Part shown: positions 29,119 through 37,460 of the stretch, piece after piece
Layout of the letters: every line of letters starts with the position of its first letter
How positions within the stretch are numbered: the first letter of the stretch is position 1
Source of the DNA: Planctomycetales bacterium
Lineage (GTDB): Bacteria > Planctomycetota > Planctomycetia > Planctomycetales > Planctomycetaceae
Assembly (NCBI GenBank): GCA_028285345.1
Contig: JANQPT010000059.1
Coordinates: 1-64,000 of the forward strand
Length of the DNA stretch: 64,000 bases
Direction of reading: 5' to 3'
Notes under the pieces: model-generated
Database searches by the model: none
Told to the model about the DNA's origin: nothing
What the model saw: only the letters and a program-made list of their open reading frames with translations
Made by a program: the position numbers and the translations under genes

Positions 29119-30444
29119 ATGCACATTGCCATTATCACTGCCGGCGGCGCAGGAATGTTTTGCGGCTCCTGCATGCACGACAACACCTGGGCCCGCGCGC
29201 TGCAGGCTGCCGGTCACAAAGTCACTCTGATCCCCACGTATACCCCGATTCGCGTCGACGAAGATGACGTGAGCATCGACCGCGTTTTTTTCGGGGGGCT
29301 CAACGTTTATTTCGATTATCGCTACCCGCTGTGGCAGAAGATTCCACGGGCTCTGACGCGCTGGCTCGATTCACCCATGTTGCTCAACTTGGTCACGCGG
29401 ATTGCGATCAGTAATGATGCTCAGGAACTCGGAGCGCTGACTGCGGCGATGCTGGAAGGGACAGACGGTCCGCATCACCGCGAGGCCCGCGAACTGGCCG
29501 AGTTTTTGGGTCGACAGTTACGGCCGGACGTGATTTGCTTCAGCAATATTTTGCTGTCGGGCGCTATGCCCTGTTTGCGCGAATACTATCAGGGACCAGT
29601 CTTTTGTCTCCTGCAGGGGGACGACATTTTTTTGACGGACCTTCCGAAATCGCATCAATCGCGTGCCCTCGAGTTGATCAAGAGCCACGGGCGACACTTT
29701 GATGGATTTCTGTCACACAGCGAATACTACAGCGGCTTCATGGCGGACTATTTGCAGTTGCCGCGGCAAAAGTTTCACCACTTGCCTTTGGGAATTGATT
29801 TGCAGGGTCACGACGGCCGTCCGCGCGAGTGCGGCGATCCGTTTACCATCGGCTATTTTGCGCGGATTTGTCCTGAAAAAGGGCTGCACCAACTGATTGA
29901 TGCGTTTCGAATTCTGCGAGAACGTCATCCGGAAGTCCGTCTGCGAGCGGGAGGATACCTGGGCAAGCGAGATGCCCGGTACTTTAAGGATCTCAGCAAG
30001 TCGGCCACGGATCTGGGGACGGCGTTCCAATACATCGGCAGTCCGGGGTCGCATGCGGAGAAGGTTGAGTTTCTCAAATCTCTGGACGTGCTGAGCGTGC
30101 CGACGACTTACCGCGAGCCGAAGGGGATTTATGTTTTGGAGGCGATGGCGAACGGAGTTCCCGTCGTCCAACCGCGTCACGGCGCGTTCCCTGAGCTAAT
30201 TGAATCGTCAGGGGGGGGACTGCTCGTTGAACCGGACGATTCCGAGGCGTTGGCGCGCGGACTGGAAGAATTGCTGGTCGATCGGACGCGCCGCGACAAT
30301 TTGGCACAGGCGGCGCATCGCCACGTGCACCAGCGGTACGGGACGAACTCCTTGGTGGAAGACACGCTGCAGATCTTTGAGTCGGTCGACAGTCGGCGGT
30401 CGGAGGCACGCACTGAAGCCGCCGCCTCGATCGAGCCGAGTTGA
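29119..30444 (+). CDS. Glycosyltransferase family 4 protein
   Basis: A 441-residue GT-B glycosyltransferase. The N-terminal domain opens MHIAIITAGGAGMFCGSCMHDN with a glycine-rich nucleotide-sugar loop. The C-terminal domain has the GT4 pattern: GYFARICPEKGLHQLI for the donor phosphate site, then PTTYREPKGIYVLEAMANGVPVV containing the E-x7-E motif. The start was moved from a GTG at 29062 to the ATG at 29119 because conserved sequence begins there. It transfers a sugar from a nucleotide donor with retention of configuration; the acceptor is unknown. It follows the DUF1501 gene by 72 bases and may share its transcript. Confidence 0.9.
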   Translation: MHIAIITAGGAGMFCGSCMHDNTWARALQAAGHKVTLIPTYTPIRVDEDDVSIDRVFFGGLNVYFDYRYPLWQKIPRALTRWLDSPMLLNLVTRIAISNDAQELGALTAAMLEGTDGPHHREARELAEFLGRQLRPDVICFSNILLSGAMPCLREYYQGPVFCLLQGDDIFLTDLPKSHQSRALELIKSHGRHFDGFLSHSEYYSGFMADYLQLPRQKFHHLPLGIDLQGHDGRPRECGDPFTIGYFARICPEKGLHQLIDAFRILRERHPEVRLRAGGYLGKRDARYFKDLSKSATDLGTAFQYIGSPGSHAEKVEFLKSLDVLSVPTTYREPKGIYVLEAMANGVPVVQPRHGAFPELIESSGGGLLVEPDDSEALARGLEELLVDRTRRDNLAQAAHRHVHQRYGTNSLVEDTLQIFESVDSRRSEARTEAAASIEPS

Positions 30445-30469
30445 GTGTTCTTCGCATGCGGTTCGGGTA

Positions 30470-30976
30470 TCAGCCGACCGGCTTTGTGCGACACGTCCAC
30501 CAGATTGCAAGCAACACCGCGGTTGCCGCGAGTCCCGCGATCCGCAAGTAGCCACTTTCAAACACGACAATGGCGTTGAAGAATATGAACGCCAAATAGG
30601 ACTGCAACGCTATGGTGATCCAGTTACGACGGCGTTGATGACCTGCCGGATCGGTCCACCACCAGCAGACATCTCCCAGCCAGAGTACGAGCACGAGATA
30701 ATTGAACCAAACGCCGCCGCCCCAATTCCAGCCGACCACGGCAGCCGTCTCAGCGGCGGTATGCTCGACCGCTAGCGCGTGACTCCAAGCATGATAGAAG
30801 TGAAACGCCGCCGCCACGTGCAGACACATCGCGACGCACCCAGCCGTCCAGCAGATCCGGGCGATCACGACAGCACCGGCAATGCGGTGGCGGGCCAATA
30901 GCAGGCAGAGGGTGACCACGTAACCGAGTGACGCCAGCGATGCCGTTAGCTTGGTGACGACTTCACCGCTGGACAT
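30470..30976 (-). CDS. Four-helix integral membrane protein, hypothetical
   Basis: A 168-residue protein with about four to five hydrophobic helices (LTASLASLGYVVTLCLLLA, IARICWTAGCVAMCLHVAAAF, FNYLVLVLWLGDVCWWW, YLAFIFFNAIVVFE). Histidines and tryptophans cluster between helices 2 and 3 (HFYHAWSHALAVEHTAAET). I take the ATG at 30976 as the start; an N-terminal extension to 31141 overlaps the next, divergent gene and its promoter. No family assigned. Confidence 0.65.
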   Translation of the reverse strand: MSSGEVVTKLTASLASLGYVVTLCLLLARHRIAGAVVIARICWTAGCVAMCLHVAAAFHFYHAWSHALAVEHTAAETAAVVGWNWGGGVWFNYLVLVLWLGDVCWWWTDPAGHQRRRNWITIALQSYLAFIFFNAIVVFESGYLRIAGLAATAVLLAIWWTCRTKPVG

Positions 30977-31039
30977 TGTGAATCCTTGGTCAATATTGCG
31001 CGGGTCGAAAATCGGCAATGGAGCAGCATGAGTTGCTTC

Positions 31040-31048
31040 TGCTATAAT
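31040..31048 (+). promoter_or_regulatory. Extended -10 promoter element of the first TPR paralogue gene
   Basis: TGCTATAAT: a perfect TATAAT at 31043-31048 preceded by the TGn extension, 68 bases before the start codon at 31116. No good -35 box, which is normal for extended -10 promoters. The same nonamer precedes the paralogous gene at 32446. Confidence 0.55.
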
Positions 31049-31115
31049 CGCCGCCAATCTGCCGAGGACAAGCTGAGAATGAGAACTTAGTCCGTGCCCA
31101 GGGAGTGCATAACAA

Positions 31116-32240
31116 ATGGCCGTCGGTACGATTTCCGCCAATGCTCTACAGCCGCTGCTGGAACTGCTGGACCGGATCGAAGAGACCGGCGTGGCGAGGC
31201 CTGAGAACTGCCTGCTGAGCGATTATCTACAATTCCTGGTCAAACACCAGATTCTCTCGGCAAATTCCGCATTGAAGATCGTGATGCTGTATTACGGCAG
31301 CCGCTACGGAGGCCGAAACGACCGTGTCGAAGGTGCCAGCGACGCGATTGCGGATTTGCGAGCGGCACGACGGCGACTTGAGAACATGCCCGCCGACGAA
31401 GTCCGCGCGTTGGCGGAGACTTTGAGCGCGACGTTTGCGGCGCTTGGCGTTGAGGCGGCCGATGCTGACGACGTAGCTATGCCGCACACGCCATCACCTG
31501 ACAACAAGAAATCTGCGCTTCCGTTGCGGGCCAAGTTAGAAAAACGACAAGGACCGTTCGACCAAAGGCAAACACAATTCCGGCCTCCCAATCCACAGGC
31601 CCGTTTTCGCTTACGCCTCTTGATGGGGTTCGTCTTTTGGACGGCTGTCGTGTTGGCAATTGGGTTTTTTGCTCACGATCGTATTGAGTCAGCGGTCGAC
31701 CTAGTCTTGGATTCCTCCGGCAAAAATCAAATGAATGCGGTGTATAGCGGCAATTCGCGGAGCCGCAGGCGGTATCGATTGAATGGACGCCGGGCTTGGA
31801 TCCTGGCAGGCCAAAATGAGGCGATCCAGATTGCGCAGATGAAAAAGCTTGCCCGTGAGCACAATGTGCGCGGTGAGTCGGCTGAGGTTTTCTACATCTA
31901 CGAGCGGCTGCTGTCGCGCGATCCCGGCAACGCCGATCTGAAGAATGATCTTGCTTGGTATATGTTGACGCCGAGAAAGGAATGGTACCGTGACCCCGTC
32001 CGCGCTCTGCATTTGGCGGAAGAGGCCGTACAGGCGGACCCCAAGCCGTCTTATCTGGTGACGTTGGCGGAGGCCTGTTTTCAGAACGGCGATCCCGTGC
32101 GCGCGTCGCAATTGGTTCAGCAGGCGATTGCCGGCAGTTCACGTAATCATCAGTATTTGGAAGATCAACTCAAGAAGTTTCAACAGGCGGCCAACAACGC
32201 CTCGGAAACTGCGGCCAAGGAACAATCGGCGGCAAATTAG
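31116..32240 (+). CDS. Single-pass membrane protein with C-terminal TPR-like repeats (paralogue 1)
   Basis: A 374-residue protein of unknown function. Residues ~8-105 form a conserved helical domain (LLELLDRIEETGV, LSDYLQFLVKHQIL, YYGSRYGG) shared with the gene at 32446. One transmembrane helix follows at ~170-192 (LLMGFVFWTAVVLAIGFF). The extracytoplasmic C-terminal part has TPR-like helix pairs (AEVFYIYERLLSRDPGNADL and RALHLAEEAVQADPKPSYL), suited to protein binding. GGGAG lies ten bases before the ATG. The N-terminal domain in the cytoplasm could report binding events across the membrane, but this is inference. Confidence 0.75.
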   Translation: MAVGTISANALQPLLELLDRIEETGVARPENCLLSDYLQFLVKHQILSANSALKIVMLYYGSRYGGRNDRVEGASDAIADLRAARRRLENMPADEVRALAETLSATFAALGVEAADADDVAMPHTPSPDNKKSALPLRAKLEKRQGPFDQRQTQFRPPNPQARFRLRLLMGFVFWTAVVLAIGFFAHDRIESAVDLVLDSSGKNQMNAVYSGNSRSRRRYRLNGRRAWILAGQNEAIQIAQMKKLAREHNVRGESAEVFYIYERLLSRDPGNADLKNDLAWYMLTPRKEWYRDPVRALHLAEEAVQADPKPSYLVTLAEACFQNGDPVRASQLVQQAIAGSSRNHQYLEDQLKKFQQAANNASETAAKEQSAAN

Positions 32241-32356
32241 TCGTGAGTTCCGTGACTCATTGACCGGTTTCGTTGACTTGCGGTTATCAGAAAATCGAAG
32301 CAGTGCAACTCGATTTTGAAGCGGGCTCTGCAGATTCCGGCAAATTCGCAAGATGA

Positions 32357-32386
32357 TCTGACCAACTCCGGATCTCTTGCTATAAT
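32357..32386 (+). promoter_or_regulatory. Promoter of the second TPR paralogue gene
   Basis: TCTGAC (32357-32362), an 18-base spacer, TATAAT (32381-32386) with a TGn extension at 32378. It lies 60 bases before the ATG at 32446 and matches the element upstream of the paralogue at 31116. Confidence 0.6.
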
Positions 32387-32445
32387 CACTTCAGGCACCT
32401 CCCTCGGCCAAGCCAGAGATATCTCCACAGCGAGGAGTTGGGTCA

Positions 32446-33564
32446 ATGTCCGCAGGTTCGGCTGCGTCGAGTCAAGGAATTCGGCGGTTGATTGATCTCC
32501 TCAACCGGATCGAACGGGTCGGGGTCTCGAAACCCGATTCATGTCTGCTCAGCGACTACCTGCAGTTCCTCGCTGATCATGGCTTGCTGGCTCGGGAATC
32601 AGCGCCGCGCATCGAGGAACTCTATTATCAAAGCCGGTACGGGGGTAGCGTGGGCGATCAACAGCTGATCGCCCGCACGACCGCTGAACTCGAGTCAACC
32701 TTAGCCAGGCTCAGCGAGTTGAACGCGAGCGAGTTGGCAGAACTGACAGAGAAGCTGAGTTCGAAGTATTCCACCGTTCGGAACGATACGGTTGTGCTCG
32801 CAGTTCCGCCGCCGGCTGAGTTGCCAACCGCGCCCAGTCTGTCATCGCACATTGAGCCCGAGCAACTGGATGACCCGCATGCCCGATTTCGAGAGCGCCG
32901 ATCGAGTCGCGTGGTGAGGATCTGGTCTACAGTCGCGATTGGATTGCTGTTGTGGACGTTTGCAGTTTTGACCGCCGCGTATTTTGGTCACGACCAGATT
33001 CAGAAAGCCTTCACTTCCATCACGTCTGGCGACAGCAAGCCGGCGCGGCGGGCGAATCCGCGTTCGAGACGCAATTCTCGGACGGGCTGGCTGAATAACA
33101 GGCGAATTTCAATTCTCGCCGACAAGGATGCCGGGTCCCGCCGCGGCCGATTGAGGTTGCTTGCAGAAGAACACCTGCGCAGAGACGAGTATGCGGAAGC
33201 GTTTTATATTTACGAAAGACTGGTCGCCCGCAACCCGGAAGTTCCTGATTACAAGAACACGTTGGCTTGGATTCTGCTGACTCCCAGCAACGGCTGGTAC
33301 CGCGATCCAGTGCGGGCAATCGAATTAGCGGAGGAGGCTGTGGCGGCCGATCCGAATCCGGCCTATTTGGATACGCTTGCGGAGGCTGTACATCAGAATG
33401 GCGACTCGCAGCGGGCCGTCGAGCTTGAAGAACGGGCGCTCGCCTCCAATCCGGAACTGAGGGACCTGGCGTTCTTGCAGCGGCAACTTGAGAAGTTTCG
33501 CAAAGCGGTCGAGTCCAAGTCGGCTCAGGCGGCTGAGGATTCGCAAACACCCTCCGCGAACTGA
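32446..33564 (+). CDS. Single-pass membrane protein with C-terminal TPR-like repeats (paralogue 2)
   Basis: A 372-residue paralogue of the preceding gene with the same order: N-terminal helical domain (LIDLLNRIERVGV, LSDYLQFLADHGLL, YYQSRYGG), a transmembrane helix at ~163-185 (VAIGLLLWTFAVLTAAYFGHD), and TPR-like repeats (AEAFYIYERLVARNPEVPDY, RAIELAEEAVAADPNPAYL). A GAGGAG ribosome binding site precedes the ATG. The linkers have diverged much more than the two end domains, so the duplication is old and both domains are under constraint. Each copy has its own promoter, so they are not simply one operon. Function unknown. Confidence 0.75.
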   Translation: MSAGSAASSQGIRRLIDLLNRIERVGVSKPDSCLLSDYLQFLADHGLLARESAPRIEELYYQSRYGGSVGDQQLIARTTAELESTLARLSELNASELAELTEKLSSKYSTVRNDTVVLAVPPPAELPTAPSLSSHIEPEQLDDPHARFRERRSSRVVRIWSTVAIGLLLWTFAVLTAAYFGHDQIQKAFTSITSGDSKPARRANPRSRRNSRTGWLNNRRISILADKDAGSRRGRLRLLAEEHLRRDEYAEAFYIYERLVARNPEVPDYKNTLAWILLTPSNGWYRDPVRAIELAEEAVAADPNPAYLDTLAEAVHQNGDSQRAVELEERALASNPELRDLAFLQRQLEKFRKAVESKSAQAAEDSQTPSAN

Positions 33565-33635
33565 ATGGGCCGCGTTCCTTCGCAGCCGTAGCCGGGATGC
33601 GGGATTTGAGTGCGTCTGGACAGTTCACGTCGCTA

Positions 33636-33659
33636 CCGACCGCAAGCGGTCGGCTTGGT
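33636..33659 (+). terminator. Possible terminator hairpin after the TPR paralogue pair
   Basis: CCGACCGC / GCGGTCGG (33636-33653) with a two-base loop followed by CTTGGTTT. The T-run is weak and the loop short, so this may be only a palindromic repeat. Confidence 0.3.
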
Positions 33660-33778
33660 TTCATCAAGAACTGTGTTAGCCACGAATCGCACGAATCTAC
33701 ACGAAATCCGGTGGATCATTCGTGTGAATTCGTGGCGAGAGCTCTTGTTGGTCTTGATTGTGGTGGGGCGGCTCTGAA

Positions 33779-35086
33779 TCACTTTGCGGCGACTTGTGCG
33801 CGGCCCACGGCATAGAGTTGGTGATGCCCCCGCAGGTAGATCACGCCGTCGCTGATGGCGGGTGTGGCGAAGAACTGTCCGGTGAGCTGGTTTTTGGCGA
33901 GGACTTCTCCCTCGACTCCAGGTTTGAGGACGGTGCAGAGGCCGTCTTTGCCCAAGCAGTACACTTTGCCGTCGCCGATGATCACTGACGCGCGGTACGA
34001 CTTGCCGCCGAGTCGTTTGCGATAGTGGACGTTTCCGGTCGCCAAGTCCATGCAAAGCGCGACGCCGTTTTCCCGGACCATGTACAGCTTGCCGTCGTAA
34101 GCGGTGGGTGTCGTGATGTCGCTGCTTTCGCGGGGGAACACCCACGGCCGCATCGACTTGTCGCTCGTCAAATCGCCCCGACCGCCGGTCTTAATGGCGA
34201 TCGCTCGTCCCGCGCCTCCGTTGCCCGGATTGGCGGAGCATTGCACGATCGTCGATTCACTCACGACCGGCGAGGCAATGATGCGGCCGAATTCGGATTT
34301 GATTTTCAATCCGCCGCAGATCCAATTTTGCTCGCCGGAGAGCGGGTTGTAGGAGTTGATATGGTCGGCGCCGGCGACGAGCAGTTCGGTCCGCTGCGGG
34401 GTTTGCAGGATGATCGGTGTGGAATAGGCGTCGGCCCCGTCTTTGAACGCGGGCAGCCTGCGCGGCTTCTTCCAAACCTCGTCGCCCGTCAGTTTGTCGA
34501 GCGCCAATACGTAAGATGGCCCCTTGGTCATGCAGGCGATATACAAGTGCTCGCCCCACAATCGCGGCGAGGAACCCATGCCGAACGTGATTTCGTACGG
34601 CCCGTATTCCTTGACCAGATTTCGCCGCCAGACCTCATCGCCTTCAACCGTGAAGCAGACGAGTTGCCCGGAGCCGAAGTAGGCCCAGACATGTTCTTCG
34701 TCCGCCGACGGGCAGGGGGTGGCGGCATTGTGCCGGTGGACATACAGGTTCTTCGGCCCGTTGGCGGCCAGCACACCACGGCCGACGTTCTTTTTCCAGG
34801 CGATATTGCCGCTACGGCGATCGATGGCGAGCACCCAGAGCGAGGTGTCCTCGTCTTGGGTGGTGAGGTAAACGTGCCGCGAATTCACCGCGGGCGAGGA
34901 GTCTCCCCGTCCGGGCAGATTGATGTGCCAAGCGATGTTCTCCTTCAACGACCATTTGAGCGGCAGGTCCGCCTCAGAGGAAACTCCCGTCCCCGCCGCC
35001 CCGCGAAACCCGGGCCAGTTTTCGGCGTGTGCGATTGAGGTTGTGCAGAGCAGGCCAAGCAGCGCGAGAAACGGTAGGCGAGTCAT
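33779..35086 (-). CDS. Secreted PQQ-type beta-propeller repeat protein
   Basis: A 435-residue protein with a signal peptide (FLALLGLLCTTSIAHA). It has the tryptophan-docking repeats of the quinoprotein/BamB-like propeller (for example WPGFRGAAGTGVS, VLAIDRRSGNIAWKKNVG, VLALDKLTGDEVWKKP, LYMVRENGVALCMDLATG). These proteins are very common in planctomycetes, annotated as PQQ-binding-like or outer membrane assembly-like; most lack the catalytic residues of alcohol dehydrogenases and are thought to act as scaffolds. GAGGA lies six bases before the ATG. No partner is evident. Confidence 0.9.
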   Translation of the reverse strand: MTRLPFLALLGLLCTTSIAHAENWPGFRGAAGTGVSSEADLPLKWSLKENIAWHINLPGRGDSSPAVNSRHVYLTTQDEDTSLWVLAIDRRSGNIAWKKNVGRGVLAANGPKNLYVHRHNAATPCPSADEEHVWAYFGSGQLVCFTVEGDEVWRRNLVKEYGPYEITFGMGSSPRLWGEHLYIACMTKGPSYVLALDKLTGDEVWKKPRRLPAFKDGADAYSTPIILQTPQRTELLVAGADHINSYNPLSGEQNWICGGLKIKSEFGRIIASPVVSESTIVQCSANPGNGGAGRAIAIKTGGRGDLTSDKSMRPWVFPRESSDITTPTAYDGKLYMVRENGVALCMDLATGNVHYRKRLGGKSYRASVIIGDGKVYCLGKDGLCTVLKPGVEGEVLAKNQLTGQFFATPAISDGVIYLRGHHQLYAVGRAQVAAK

Positions 35087-35308
35087 GGTGATCCTCGTGG
35101 AGATTCGATGCGTGTGTGGTTGTGCAGCAGTTGAGGTGGATTATGCACGGGTTGCGCCATGAGGGCAAGCGCGAGGGTAGAGCACGTTGGATCGTGAACT
35201 TGAACTGTTACGCGGCTACACACTCATGTAACGTAATTGAATCCGCATTTAAGTCTCCCTTCGTCACCGCTGCTTGTTGATCGCAATTGCTGTTCGACCG
35301 AGGTTGTC

Positions 35309-35917
35309 ATGCAACTTTGTATGTGTCTTGAGAATTGGCTCAATCAGCCGGGCTCTCCGGTCACATTGGACAAAATCACAGGAACCGCTGCACTTCGCGT
35401 GGGAGACATCACGAGGATTGAGCCGCTGCATTGTACCTTTTGCGGGGGGCACGGCGAGGGTGTCGAACCGCTGCGACGAATCTATCGCGAGTGTTCCTGC
35501 TCGGTTCTTGATCAGCTAGTGAGAGCGGCGCCCGAGCATGTTGTTCTTGACGAGCGGATGAATGAATATCATCTGCTTGACGGCCGAGGCGGTTACCGCC
35601 TGTTTTACTTCTGCCCCGCTTGCGGGGGGCAGTTGCCGAAATCGCGTCGCGGAGACTACTTCACAAAGCCGAGTTTGATCGACCGGATCAGATTCCGTTT
35701 GACGACTTGCCGGATCCAATCGATCGATGACATGTACCGCATACTCGGAGAGCCGGACAGGTCCATTCCGCCTGGCACGCCGGGGCTTGAAGGAGATCAA
35801 GTGGCCACATATACATACTCAAAGCGCTGGAACAATATGGAAGTGCACGTTCTGGAGCAACGGGACGGCTCAATTCAAATTGTCTGCACGCCGAAATTCA
35901 AGGGGTTTGATGATTGA
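35309..35917 (+). CDS. Hypothetical protein with two CxxC zinc-type motifs
   Basis: A 202-residue cytoplasmic protein starting MQLCMCLENWLNQ; GAGG precedes the ATG, while an upstream extension to 35237 lacks support. It holds CTFCGG (about residue 43) and CPACGG (about residue 108), plausible halves of a zinc ribbon. The last third (SIDDMYRILGEPDRS, VATYTYSKRWNNMEVHVLEQ) resembles an outer-membrane-assembly SmpA/OmlA-like beta hairpin in pattern, but the match is too weak to assign. It sits 41 bases before the cytosine deaminase-like gene on the same strand. Confidence 0.6.
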   Translation: MQLCMCLENWLNQPGSPVTLDKITGTAALRVGDITRIEPLHCTFCGGHGEGVEPLRRIYRECSCSVLDQLVRAAPEHVVLDERMNEYHLLDGRGGYRLFYFCPACGGQLPKSRRGDYFTKPSLIDRIRFRLTTCRIQSIDDMYRILGEPDRSIPPGTPGLEGDQVATYTYSKRWNNMEVHVLEQRDGSIQIVCTPKFKGFDD

Positions 35918-35958
35918 AGAACTTGTGGATGTAACTTGCTCCGCAGAGGAGGCGTAAC

Positions 35959-36402
35959 ATGGATGAATTCATGGAAGCGGCGATTGAGGAGGCGCGCACC
36001 GGGCTGGCGGCCGGGGGTGTGCCGATCGGGTCGGTGTTGGTGCTCGACGGCGAAATCGTCGGCCGCGGCCACAACCAGCGCGTGCAACAGGGGAGCGCGA
36101 TTTTGCATGCGGAGATGCATTGCCTGGAAAACGCTGGACGGTTGACGCCGGCCGATTATCGCCGCGCCGTGGTGTATTCGACACTCTCTCCCTGCGACAT
36201 GTGCAGCGGTGCGATCTTGCTGTACAAGATTCCGACCGTGATCGTCGGCGAAAACCGGACGTTCCAAGGTCCCGAAGCTTATGTGCGGTCGCAAGGGGTG
36301 GATGTGCAAGTCGTCGATAACCAGGAGTGCGTGAAGTTGATGGAAGAGTTCATTGAGGAGCATCCGGAGTTGTGGAATGAAGATATCGGCGAGATTTCTT
36401 AG
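35959..36402 (+). CDS. Yeast FCY1-type cytosine/nucleoside deaminase
   Basis: A 147-residue zinc deaminase. Zinc ligands and the catalytic glutamate are intact: His50-Ala-Glu52 and Cys79-x2-Cys82 (SPCDMC). Beyond these, the protein matches the pattern of fungal cytosine deaminase along its whole length: GGVPIGSVL, GRGHNQRVQQGSAILH, TLSPCDMCSGAI, IVGENRTF and the C-terminal WNEDIGE that forms the active-site lid of the yeast enzyme. Deamination of cytosine or a related base to uracil is therefore the best guess. This differs from the amidohydrolase-type CodA of enterobacteria. A strong GAGGAGG ribosome binding site precedes the ATG. No uracil pathway genes are adjacent. Confidence 0.85.
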   Translation: MDEFMEAAIEEARTGLAAGGVPIGSVLVLDGEIVGRGHNQRVQQGSAILHAEMHCLENAGRLTPADYRRAVVYSTLSPCDMCSGAILLYKIPTVIVGENRTFQGPEAYVRSQGVDVQVVDNQECVKLMEEFIEEHPELWNEDIGEIS

Positions 36403-36445
36403 GCGTGTGTTGGTCCGGTTGCTTCTCGAAACACACATCGATGAC

Positions 36446-36462
36446 GGCCGGTGAAACCGGCC
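36446..36462. repeat. Short intergenic palindrome
   Basis: GGCCGGT-GAA-ACCGGCC (36446-36462) followed by CTACGAC. It looks like a dispersed REP-type element; only one copy of this form is in the window. Confidence 0.4.
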
Positions 36463-36662
36463 CTACGACACTGATCTCGTTCGGATTGGATGCGACCACA
36501 TCAAGACCTTGTGTCTCTGGTGTTCGATATGTGTGCTCAATATTGCGCCGACCAGTAGCATTGTTCGGGATTTCTGGACAAGAACATGCGAATGTTCTGT
36601 CGCAACCCATTGCCACCTACGATACGCTTCACTTATCGAAACTTCACTTCGGGACACTCCTA

Positions 36663-37412
36663 ATGATTTCTAATCCATTGCCCGATTATCCAGCACCCGA
36701 TGAGTGGAAGATTGCCAGTTCTAATCAGATTCAACGTGCCAAACGTTCATTCGAGGAACTGAAGAAGCGTCACGTTCCCGTGTATCATGGTCCATTGCTT
36801 GTACCTGATGACGACGAAGCAGTAGTGCAATCCCCCCAGGATGTCGCACGGCGTACGATTGTACTTTGGGCTGTTGAATTGCACGGGGAAGGGGTCCCTG
36901 CGGAAGAAGTCTGCGAAATCGTTAACGAACTTGATTTGTGGAAATACGTCAGTCCAGAGGAGGTACGTTTTCTGGAAAATGAAGACCCTGACGCGGAGGA
37001 ATGCCGCAAATGTGTATGGCGATTAGAATGTTTATGGGTGCTCATGTGGGCTCTACGCTACATAGATGAGTTGTCATGGCCAGGTGGCATGTGTGATGTG
37101 GATAAGTTAGCCACACTCCTCAGCAAGTACGAAGACGATCCAGCCTTTATCGAGAAAGCGAAGTTGAGACCAAAGTCTGAGCTACTCGATGCACAGGACC
37201 TCACACTGCGAATTCATTGGGCGATTCGTGACGCCTTTTTTCATCAAGGAGGAAGCCTGCCTGAAGACCTTGACTGGTCGGGCAACTGTGAATTCATTCC
37301 AGTTTCAGTGTCTGCTGCGAGTCTTGTCGTGCAAGAACGGCACTATGTCTTGACCTGGTTGGTAAACTCTCCATTACCCAGCGACTGGGACAATATTGAT
37401 ACGGGGACCTAA
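36663..37412 (+). CDS. DUF4272 domain-containing protein
   Basis: A 249-residue protein with the DUF4272 pattern: a helix RRTIVLWAVELHGEG, then LSPEE-like VSPEEVRFLENEDP, a WRLECLWVLMWALRYIDELSWPG block cut here by its central tryptophans, and a late REVxERHYVLTWL-type segment (VVQERHYVLTWL). It is likely cytoplasmic and of unknown function; DUF4272 genes are scattered in bacteria and often sit near toxin or polymorphic loci. The ATG at 36663 begins the conserved part; the reading upstream crosses a palindromic repeat. Codon usage is more AT-rich than in the neighbours, a hint of recent acquisition. Confidence 0.75.
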   Translation: MISNPLPDYPAPDEWKIASSNQIQRAKRSFEELKKRHVPVYHGPLLVPDDDEAVVQSPQDVARRTIVLWAVELHGEGVPAEEVCEIVNELDLWKYVSPEEVRFLENEDPDAEECRKCVWRLECLWVLMWALRYIDELSWPGGMCDVDKLATLLSKYEDDPAFIEKAKLRPKSELLDAQDLTLRIHWAIRDAFFHQGGSLPEDLDWSGNCEFIPVSVSAASLVVQERHYVLTWLVNSPLPSDWDNIDTGT

Positions 37413-37460
37413 TTCAGCATCAGTGTTTTTTGCGAGATTAAAGTATCTTAGACCGGCGCA

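Noticed and set aside
34025-35038. 337-codon plus-strand frame
   Set aside because: Antisense to the PQQ-propeller gene, no ribosome binding site, no protein-like pattern.
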